A stretch of DNA of 5,007 nucleotides from an uncultured Clostridia bacterium (GTDB taxonomy: Bacteria > Bacillota > Clostridia > Oscillospirales > CAG-272). Shown here one piece after another: positions 1-5,007 of this stretch (positions are counted from its first letter, which is position 1; every line of letters starts with the position of its first letter). Under the pieces are notes generated by a model that saw only the letters and a program-made list of their open reading frames with translations, was not told the DNA's origin and did no database searches. The DNA is taken from positions 1-5,007 of the forward strand of contig CAMPBZ010000098.1 in assembly GCA_946641795.1 (NCBI GenBank), in the 5' to 3' direction. The position numbers were made by a program, and so were the translations under genes.

Positions 1-1479
1 GCCGGTCTGGAAACCCCCACCAGCGGCAGAATTACCATCGGCGACCGCGTGGTCTTCGATAGCGAGCAGGGTATCAACGTTCCGGCCAACAAGCGGCGCG
101 TGGGCTTTTTGTTCCAGAACTACGCCCTTTGGCCGAATATGACCGTTTACCAAAACATTTCCTTTGGTCTTACCAACATCAAAGAGGAAATGCCCAAAGT
201 CAATTTCAAGGCGAAAACGGCGCAAAGAAAGGTTGAAATTCTTGCCGACGCGCAAAAACTTGCCGCGCTGATCAACGATTCCACCGATAAGGATGGAAAA
301 CTCAACCCCCAAAGAGCCATTCTCAAATTGATTGACACCTACGAAATTTCCATTTACACCGCCAAAGAACTGCTCGCCTTGGGTGTTCACGATGGGAGAG
401 ACCCTGCCGAAGAAATTGTAAGATTGCAAAATCTGGTGGACGGCGAAAGAGCTGCCGCCGAGGCAAAGGGCTTTACCCTGAACGAAAACTTTGAGTACGA
501 AAAGGACGGCGAAGTGATTACCAAAGTCCGCAAGCTTTCCAAAGAGGAAGTGGACCTTGCCGTTCGCCGCGTTTCGCGCATCGTGAAGATCGGTATGTTT
601 ATGGATCGCTATCCAGCCGAGCTTTCCGGTGGTCAGCAGCAGCGCGTTGCCATTGCAAGAACGCTGGCGCCCGAGCCCACCGTGCTCTTTATGGACGAAC
701 CGCTCTCCAACCTGGACGCCAAGCTCCGTCTGGAAATGCGCTCCGAGCTGCAGCGCTTGCACCTGGATACGGGAAGCACCTTTGTTTACGTTACCCACGA
801 CCAGATGGAAGCTATGACGCTTGCCACCAAGATCTGCCTTTTGGATAACGGCGTGCTCCGCCAGTACGACGCACCGCTCACCGTTTACCGCAACCCGAGC
901 GACACCTTTGTTGCCGACTTTGTGGGTAGCCCTGCCATCAACTTTGCGCAGGCGCACGGCGAAGCCGTGGATGGCGGAATTGAGCTGACCTTCCTGGAAG
1001 GCGTGAAAGGAATGTTCCGCCCCACCGAGCCGCTGGACCTTGCCGAATGGATCAAGGGCGACTACGAAAAGGACCGCGAAATTGCCGAATGGCGCGCCGA
1101 ACTGCTCAAAGATAAGCGCAACGTGGAAAAAGGAAACAAGGATACCGTTTTCAAATGCCACATTGCCAAAGTGGATGAAACCGAATTTGAGGAAGAGCGC
1201 CCCATCGGCGATGATGACTTCATTCTTGGCATCCGTCCCGAGGCCATTCAAATCAGCAAAAACGGGAAGATCCCGGCCGAGGTTTACAGCTCCATGCCTA
1301 CCGGTATGGAAACCACCGTGCGGTTGCGCGTTGGCAAACTGCTCCTCACCGGCGTTTCCTTCGGAAAGATCACCTTTGCGCTGGAAGAAAAGGTACATTT
1401 CGATTTCGGCAAATCCGAGATCGTGCTCTTCTCGGCGCGTTCGGGACGGCTCATCTCCACGGGTACGCTCGAACTGTAA
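1..1479 (+). CDS. MalK/UgpC/MsmX-type ABC transporter ATP-binding protein, 5'-truncated, with two insertions
   Basis: This is the cytoplasmic ATPase subunit of a CUT1-type importer (sugars, oligosaccharides or glycerol-phosphate in this family). The frame is open from base 1 and begins AGLETPTSG, which in relatives directly follows the Walker A helix, so roughly 40-45 N-terminal residues including Walker A lie outside the window. Visible motifs are the Q-loop LFQNYALWP (Gln at 115-117), signature LSGGQQQ (622-642), Walker B VLFMDEP (682-702), D-loop SNLD, H-loop His (796-798), and the C-terminal IRPEAI motif (about 1231-1248) typical of MalK-like regulatory/TOBE domains. The visible 492 residues already exceed the usual 360-380 of the family. 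About 115 extra residues sit between Q-loop and signature (about 178-530), and a charged stretch interrupts the C-terminal domain (about 1018-1200). No permease gene follows; it may be the last gene of an operon or a stand-alone shared ATPase like MsmX. The family is certain; the substrate is unknown. Confidence 0.95.
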   Translation, partial: AGLETPTSGRITIGDRVVFDSEQGINVPANKRRVGFLFQNYALWPNMTVYQNISFGLTNIKEEMPKVNFKAKTAQRKVEILADAQKLAALINDSTDKDGKLNPQRAILKLIDTYEISIYTAKELLALGVHDGRDPAEEIVRLQNLVDGERAAAEAKGFTLNENFEYEKDGEVITKVRKLSKEEVDLAVRRVSRIVKIGMFMDRYPAELSGGQQQRVAIARTLAPEPTVLFMDEPLSNLDAKLRLEMRSELQRLHLDTGSTFVYVTHDQMEAMTLATKICLLDNGVLRQYDAPLTVYRNPSDTFVADFVGSPAINFAQAHGEAVDGGIELTFLEGVKGMFRPTEPLDLAEWIKGDYEKDREIAEWRAELLKDKRNVEKGNKDTVFKCHIAKVDETEFEEERPIGDDDFILGIRPEAIQISKNGKIPAEVYSSMPTGMETTVRLRVGKLLLTGVSFGKITFALEEKVHFDFGKSEIVLFSARSGRLISTGTLEL

Positions 1480-1496
1480 AAAAATATCCTCTCTCT

Positions 1497-1528
1497 GCGC
1501 CGCCGGAATTTCCGGCGGCGCTTTTTTT
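1497..1528 (+). terminator. Intrinsic terminator after the ABC ATPase gene
   Basis: A GC-rich perfect inverted repeat pairs 1497-1506 with 1512-1521 (arms GCGCCGCCGG and CCGGCGGCGC, loop AATTT; one more A-T pair can close the loop). Seven T residues follow directly. It starts 17 bases after the stop codon, so it should end the ABC ATPase transcript and isolate it from the phosphate transporter gene. Confidence 0.95.
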
Positions 1529-1541
1529 GCACAAACGGTTC

Positions 1542-1570
1542 TTGACATTTTTTGTATTTTTCTTTATAAT
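1542..1570 (+). promoter_or_regulatory. Consensus sigma-A promoter of the Na/Pi cotransporter gene
   Basis: A perfect -35 box TTGACA (1542-1547) is followed after exactly 17 bases by a perfect -10 box TATAAT (1565-1570). It lies just downstream of the preceding terminator in an AT-rich stretch and 55 bases before the start codon. Transcription should begin near 1577, giving a leader of about 49 nt. I see no repeated TT(A/T)ACA-like Pho boxes or clear operator, so strong constitutive expression is inferred unless a repressor binds here. Confidence 0.9.
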
Positions 1571-1625
1571 AAATACAGAATAGTATTGTCAAAAAGCAAA
1601 AATGAAACGATTTTGAGGTTGTAAA

Positions 1626-3377
1626 ATGGAACTTTACCAGGTTTTATCGCTCATTGGGGGATTGGCCTTCTTCCTGTTTGGAATGCACACCATGTCGTCC
1701 TCGCTTTCCAAAATGGCGTCGGGCGGGTTGGAGCGCACGCTCAAAAAGGTCACGTCAAATCCCATTTTGAGCCTGCTTTTGGGCGTTGTCATTACGGTTG
1801 CAATGCAATCCTCATCGGCAACAACGGTCATGCTCGTCGGCCTTGTCAGTTCGGGGCTGATGCAGTTTTCGCAAACCATTTATGTCATTCTGGGCGCCAA
1901 CGTTGGCACTACGCTGACGGCGTGGATCCTTTCGCTTTCGGGCATTCAAAACGAGGTGGTATGGGTGCAAATGCTCAAACCCTCGCATTTTTCGCCCATC
2001 GTTGCCATCATTGGCATTGTGCTGTTGATGTTTACCAAAACCGACAAAAAGAAAACCGTAGGCACGGTGATGATCGGTTTTGCGCTCTTGATGTTCGGTA
2101 TGACGCAGATGAGCAATTCGGTCAGTGACCTGGCGGCAAAGCCCGAATTTGAGGAGGTTTTGCGGAGCCTTGCAAACCCCTATCTCGGCCTGGTCGTTTC
2201 GCTCGGCTTTACCGCCGTGGTGCAAAGCTCGGCCGCAACCATCGGCGTTTTGCAGGCCATTTCGCTTTCGGGCGGGATGAGCTATGCCATGGCCATTCCG
2301 ATGGTGATGGGATTGAATATCGGCACCTGCGCCACCTCGCTTATCTCCTGCATTGGCGCCAACACCAATGCCAAGCGCGTTGCCGTTGCGCACCTGTCAA
2401 TCAAAATCCTGGGCGCGCTGGTCGGGCTTCCGGTCTTCCTTGTGCTGGAACATTTCGGCCTGTTGCCCTTTGCGGCCGAGGCGGTCACCCCCTGGGGCAT
2501 TGCGCTGATCCACACCGTTTACAATTTGATTTTGACCCTTCTTTTCCTGCCGCTTTCCAAACCGCTTACGCGGCTGGTGGAAAAGCTGGTGCGCGAAAAG
2601 AAGCAGGAAGAGCGCGAGGCTGTTTTTACGCTGGACGAGCGCCTGCTGCGCGTTCCCTCGGTCGCCATTGCCGAATGCGCCAATAAGACCGGCGAAATGT
2701 GCACCCTTGCGCGCAGCGTGTTGCAGGACGCGTTTGAAATTCTGTTTGATTACCGCCGGGAAATTGCCGAAAAAATTGAGGCGCAGGAAAACAAACTGGA
2801 CCTTTTTGAGGATAAGCTCGGCACCTATCTGGTGCCGCTGGGCACCAAAAATCTTTCGGTGGCGGATAGCCGCAAGGTTTCCGAAATGCTGCACACCATC
2901 GGCGATTTTGAGCGGCTGGGCGACCATGCCGTTAACCTGATGAAGGTCTCGCGCGAGATCAACGAGAAAAAAATCGTCTTTTCGGCCGACGCGATGAAGG
3001 AATTGCAAACCGCCCTTGCGGCCGCAAGCGAAATTCTGGATCTGACCGAGGAAGCCTACCGCACCGGGAATGTGGAGCTTGCCCGCAAGGTCGAGCCGCT
3101 GGAACAGGTGATCGACCGCTTGATCTCTACCACCAAGGATCACCACATCGACCGCCTGGTGGCCGGTAACTGCACCATTGAGCACGGGTTTGTGCTTTCG
3201 GATATTCTCACCAACATCGAGCGCATTTCCGACCACTGCTCCAACGTTGCCGTTGCGCTCATCGAGCTGGGGCACAACTCCTTTGAAACGCACCAGTATC
3301 TCAACGGCGTCAAATCCGGCAACGGGGAGTTTGAAGAACTGTACGAGGGCTATGCCGAACGGTACGGCGTTCTGTAA
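1626..3377 (+). CDS. Na/Pi cotransporter family protein with C-terminal PhoU-like domain
   Basis: This is a complete 583-residue inner-membrane protein of the Na+/phosphate cotransporter (NptA/YjbB-like) family, which moves inorganic phosphate across the membrane coupled to sodium. The two inverted-repeat halves carry the hallmark motifs QSSSATT (residues 61-67) and QSSAATIG (200-207), each followed by a glycine-rich NVGTT or NIGTC segment (92-96, 231-235). About eight to ten hydrophobic segments span residues 5-311. A charged linker (312-335) leads to a helical PhoU-like cytoplasmic domain (about 340-555) with two metal-binding-type motifs, DFERLGDHA (427-435) and NIERISDHC (530-538). The ATG is preceded by GAGG (1615-1618) at a 7-base spacing and starts right before the first membrane helix. 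The gene stands alone behind its own promoter. Import versus export direction cannot be decided; family members do either. The PhoU part presumably senses or regulates phosphate flux. The family call is firm. Confidence 0.95.
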   Translation: MELYQVLSLIGGLAFFLFGMHTMSSSLSKMASGGLERTLKKVTSNPILSLLLGVVITVAMQSSSATTVMLVGLVSSGLMQFSQTIYVILGANVGTTLTAWILSLSGIQNEVVWVQMLKPSHFSPIVAIIGIVLLMFTKTDKKKTVGTVMIGFALLMFGMTQMSNSVSDLAAKPEFEEVLRSLANPYLGLVVSLGFTAVVQSSAATIGVLQAISLSGGMSYAMAIPMVMGLNIGTCATSLISCIGANTNAKRVAVAHLSIKILGALVGLPVFLVLEHFGLLPFAAEAVTPWGIALIHTVYNLILTLLFLPLSKPLTRLVEKLVREKKQEEREAVFTLDERLLRVPSVAIAECANKTGEMCTLARSVLQDAFEILFDYRREIAEKIEAQENKLDLFEDKLGTYLVPLGTKNLSVADSRKVSEMLHTIGDFERLGDHAVNLMKVSREINEKKIVFSADAMKELQTALAAASEILDLTEEAYRTGNVELARKVEPLEQVIDRLISTTKDHHIDRLVAGNCTIEHGFVLSDILTNIERISDHCSNVAVALIELGHNSFETHQYLNGVKSGNGEFEELYEGYAERYGVL

Positions 3378-3409
3378 CAGAAAAAAGTATTCCTATTTTC
3401 ATAAAAAGA

Positions 3410-3438
3410 TTGACAAATTTCGTTTCTTATGGTAAACT
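3410..3438 (+). promoter_or_regulatory. Sigma-A promoter of the T-box/ileS unit (extended -10)
   Basis: A perfect -35 TTGACA (3410-3415) is followed after 17 bases by TAAACT (3433-3438), a 4/6 match to the -10 consensus. It is strengthened by an upstream TGG triplet (3430-3432), the extended -10 TGn element. The predicted start near 3445 falls just ahead of the first pairing bases of T-box stem I (3450), which supports the assignment. The alternative GATAAT at 3439-3444 would leave a 23-base spacer and is less likely. Confidence 0.85.
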
Positions 3439-3537
3439 GATAATCGAACGACGGTGACGGAGTCCCGCGGGCCGGACAATTTGCAGAGAGCGCGCAGTTG
3501 GTGAAAGCGCGCAGTTGTACGGATCGCACAATGGGGT

Positions 3538-3540
3538 ATC
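3538..3540 (+). other. T-box specifier codon ATC (isoleucine)
   Basis: The triplet ATC lies in the 3' side of the stem I internal loop, directly followed by a purine (G3541) and then CTCCCGAG, the lower stem and K-turn strand. That is the usual position of the specifier just before the CTCC(C/T)GAG segment. It would pair with the GAU anticodon of tRNA-Ile and matches the downstream gene. An alternative register (TAT, Tyr) would shift the codon off the expected place and disagree with the gene. Confidence 0.88.
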
Positions 3541-3640
3541 GCTCCCGAGTCGGTTTGCCCAAGGCCGCAAAGGCGGTTGCGTAAGCAGACCCGTAGCCCC
3601 GCGTTAAGGGGGGAAAAAGCGCGCCGCTTTTGCGGCGAAG

Positions 3641-3671
3641 ATGAGTGGTACCGCGGAACTTTCCGTCTCAT
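3641..3671 (+). promoter_or_regulatory. T-box antiterminator helix with UGGU bulge
   Basis: Lower helix: ATGAG 3641-3645 pairs CTCAT 3667-3671. A 7-base bulge TGGTACC (3646-3652) follows. Upper helix: GCGGA 3653-3657 pairs TCCGT 3662-3666 with loop ACTT. The 3' strand is continuous, giving the textbook antiterminator shape. The bulge UGGU (3646-3649) is complementary to ACCA, which fits an A discriminator base as found in tRNA-Ile. The 3' strand shares bases 3663-3671 with the terminator's 5' arm, so the two folds exclude each other. Confidence 0.93.
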
Positions 3672-3708
3672 ATTCCCCTTTCCGGGGGATGTGGGGCGGT
3701 TTTTATTT
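3663..3708 (+). terminator. T-box-controlled intrinsic terminator
   Basis: A 16-bp stem (four of the pairs G-U) joins 3663-3678 to 3684-3699 around loop TTTCC, followed by the tail TTTTTATTT. It overlaps the antiterminator and should form when tRNA-Ile is charged, stopping transcription before ileS. It is also the only visible terminator downstream of the Na/Pi cotransporter gene. Confidence 0.93.
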
Positions 3709-3746
3709 CAAAAAAAGAAATTCTTTCAAATACAGGAGTTGAAAAA

Positions 3747-5007
3747 ATGGCAAAAGATTACACAAGCACGTTAAATCTGCCAACCACCGAATTTCCCATG
3801 CGGGCAAACCTGCCCGAACGGGAGCCGGGTATGCTGGAATACTGGCAAAAGATCAGACTGTACGATCTGTTGCAGAAAAACGGCGCTGGAAAACCGCTGT
3901 TCAACATTCACGACGGCCCTCCGTTCTCCAATGGGAATATCCATATGGGAACGGCGATGAACAAGATCCTCAAAGACATCATCAACAAATCCAAAACCAT
4001 GGCGGGCTTCCACGTACCCTACTATCCCGGCTGGGATAACCACGGTATGCCCATCGAATCCGCCATTATCAAGCAGAACAAGCTGGATCGCAAAAAAATG
4101 TCCATTCCCCAGTTCCGCAACGCCTGCCATCAGTTTGCGCAGGACTTTGTGGAAAAGCAGATGGAGCAGTTCAAGCGGCTGGGCGTGACCGCCGACTGGG
4201 ATCACCCATACCTGACGATGAACCCCTCGTTTGAGGCGCGCGAGATCAAGGTGTTTGGCGAAATGTACCGCCGCGGCTATATCTACAAGGGAATGAAACC
4301 GGTTTATTGGTGCCCGCACGACGAAACCGCGCTTGCCGAGGCCGAAATCGAGTACCAGACCGACCCCTGCACCTCCATTTACGTCAAGTTCCGCGTCAAG
4401 GACGACCATGGAAAACTGGCGGGGATCTGCGACCTTTCCAAGACCTATTTCGTCATCTGGACGACCACGACCTGGACGCTCCCCGGCAACCAGGCCATTG
4501 CCCTGAACCCGGTGGAAACCTACGTTCTGGCGCGCGTGGAGAGCGGCGAAACCTACATTCTTGCCGAGGCGCTTTGCGAAAAGACGATGAAGGCCGCCGG
4601 CATTGAAAATTGGGAAGTTCTCGCCTCTTTCCGCGGCGGAGATTTTGAGTATATGACCGCGCAGCATCCGTTTTTGGATCGCGAAAGCCTTGTTGTGGTT
4701 GCCGATTACGTTACCATGGATAGCGGTCCCGGCTGCGTACACACCGCCGGCGGTTTCGGCGCGGACGATAACGTGACCTGCCGCCGCTACAAACTGCCGC
4801 CCCTCGTTCCGGTGGACGACCGCGGCTACCAGACCGCCGAAGCCGGAAAGTTTGCCGGACTGCGCTACGACGAATCCAACAAGGCGATTCTGGACGACCT
4901 GAAAGAGACCGGCGCGCTCCTCGCCTCCGAGGAACTGACGCACGAATATCCGCACTGCTGGCGCTGCAAACAGCCCATCATCTTCCGCGCAACGCCGCAA
5001 TGGTTCT
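3747..5007 (+). CDS. ileS: Isoleucyl-tRNA synthetase, 5' part (runs off window end)
   Basis: This cytoplasmic class Ia synthetase attaches isoleucine to tRNA-Ile. The first 420 codons are present, of about 900-1050 in the family; the KMSKS loop and anticodon-binding domain lie beyond the window. Start: ATG preceded by AGGAG (3734-3738) at 8 bases, behind the T-box terminator. The N-terminus resembles bacterial IleRS (MLEYWQK 29-35). The adenylation-site segment is DGPPFSNGNIHMGT (56-69), so the HIGH signature reads HMGT. It is followed by NKILKDII (72-79) and PGWDNHGMPIE (94-104). The CP1 editing domain shows the threonine-rich WTTTTWT (238-244) and HTAGGFGADD (332-341), where relatives mostly have WTTTPWT and HTAPGHGxDD. 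The His332 and Asp341 equivalents needed for proofreading are retained. YPHCWRCKQP (401-410) and IIFRATPQWF (411-420) match the family end of CP1. Identification is secure and agrees with the Ile-specific T-box. Confidence 0.97.
   Translation, partial: MAKDYTSTLNLPTTEFPMRANLPEREPGMLEYWQKIRLYDLLQKNGAGKPLFNIHDGPPFSNGNIHMGTAMNKILKDIINKSKTMAGFHVPYYPGWDNHGMPIESAIIKQNKLDRKKMSIPQFRNACHQFAQDFVEKQMEQFKRLGVTADWDHPYLTMNPSFEAREIKVFGEMYRRGYIYKGMKPVYWCPHDETALAEAEIEYQTDPCTSIYVKFRVKDDHGKLAGICDLSKTYFVIWTTTTWTLPGNQAIALNPVETYVLARVESGETYILAEALCEKTMKAAGIENWEVLASFRGGDFEYMTAQHPFLDRESLVVVADYVTMDSGPGCVHTAGGFGADDNVTCRRYKLPPLVPVDDRGYQTAEAGKFAGLRYDESNKAILDDLKETGALLASEELTHEYPHCWRCKQPIIFRATPQWF

Larger units (their letters stand above)
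3445..3708 (+). promoter_or_regulatory. T-box riboswitch, isoleucine-specific, leader of ileS
   Basis: This cis-acting leader RNA senses uncharged tRNA-Ile and controls transcription of the synthetase gene downstream. Stem I base: GAC 3450-3452 pairs GTC 3549-3551 and GGAG 3459-3462 pairs CTCC 3542-3545, separated by a GA-rich K-turn-like asymmetric loop (GGTGAC opposite CGA). Further up, 3472-3479 pairs 3515-3522 with one mismatch. The distal part shows the conserved AGAGAG (3485-3490) and GGTGAAAG (3500-3507), with hairpin GCGCGC 3490-3495/3507-3512. The specifier is ATC (3538-3540). Stem II is GGTTTGC 3552-3558 with GCAGACC 3585-3591; a IIA/B-like element pairs CCCC 3597-3600 with GGGG 3608-3611; stem III is 3622-3627/3632-3637. 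The T-box motif AGTGGTACCGCGG is at 3644-3656, followed by the terminator. When tRNA-Ile is uncharged, its NCCA end should stabilise the antiterminator and allow read-through into ileS. The 5' end is inferred from the promoter. Confidence 0.96.

Noticed and set aside
49..51. GTG as a possible true start of the ABC ATPase
   Set aside because: The frame is open back to base 1 and encodes AGLETPTSG, the conserved sequence that follows Walker A, so the real start is upstream of the window.
1542..1592. Inverted repeat TTGACA (1542-1547) and TGTCAA (1587-1592) as an operator
   Set aside because: It is only six bases per arm with about 40 bases between them, and one arm is the -35 box itself; chance is the simpler explanation.
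1040..1624. A 194-codon + strand frame overlapping the ABC gene end, terminator and promoter
   Set aside because: It is out of frame with the ABC ATPase, Arg/Pro/Ser-rich, and reads through a terminator and promoter; not a plausible gene.
1812..2393. A 193-codon - strand open frame
   Set aside because: It is antisense to the membrane part of the Na/Pi cotransporter and is His/Arg/Gly-rich without motifs; a shadow frame.
2397..3293. A 298-codon - strand open frame
   Set aside because: It is antisense to the PhoU-like half of the Na/Pi cotransporter, has no ribosome binding site or motifs I recognise, and is explained by codon bias of the + strand gene.
3577..3774. A 65-codon + strand open frame in the leader region
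   Set aside because: It overlaps the T-box stems, antiterminator and terminator and the ileS start in another frame; it is structured leader RNA, not coding.
3771..5000. A 409-codon open reading frame on the - strand
   Set aside because: It lies entirely antisense to ileS, whose + frame shows continuous family motifs. The - frame translation is low-complexity Gly/Val/His-rich without recognisable motifs, as expected from GC-rich codon bias of the opposite strand.

Overview
The window looks like chromosomal DNA from a moderately GC-rich member of the Firmicutes, most likely a Clostridia-type organism. The evidence is a tRNA-responsive T-box leader upstream of an aminoacyl-tRNA synthetase gene, sigma-A-type promoters with TTGACA -35 boxes, purine-rich Shine-Dalgarno sites, and a Na/Pi cotransporter fused to a PhoU-like domain. 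The genus cannot be named from the sequence alone. All genes lie on the + strand.

Layout: (1) Bases 1-1479 are the 3' part of a MalK/UgpC/MsmX-type ABC transporter ATPase. It enters the window just after its Walker A motif, and a strong intrinsic terminator (1497-1528) follows it. The protein has the usual ABC motifs but carries a large extra segment between the Q-loop and the signature motif, and a second charged insertion in its C-terminal regulatory/TOBE region. (2) Bases 1542-1570 are a perfect-consensus sigma-A promoter (TTGACA, 17 bp, TATAAT) driving a complete Na/Pi-cotransporter-family gene (1626-3377) with a C-terminal PhoU-like domain. (3) The 369-base gap 3378-3746 holds a second promoter (3410-3438, extended -10) and a complete T-box riboswitch. 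Stem I carries an isoleucine ATC specifier, followed by stem II, stem III, the antiterminator with its UGGU bulge, and a 16-bp terminator. (4) From 3747 to the window end is the 5' part (420 codons) of ileS, isoleucyl-tRNA synthetase. It covers the catalytic N-terminus and the CP1 editing domain.

The three genes look like three separate transcription units: sugar-type ABC uptake, phosphate transport, and Ile-tRNA charging under tRNA-dependent control. No terminator is visible between the phosphate transporter and the T-box, so the T-box terminator may also end transcripts arriving from upstream. No mobile element, CRISPR array, tRNA or rRNA gene is visible. I see no convincing undescribed multi-gene system. 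The points most worth a second look are the insertions in the ABC ATPase and the non-canonical signature residues in IleRS.
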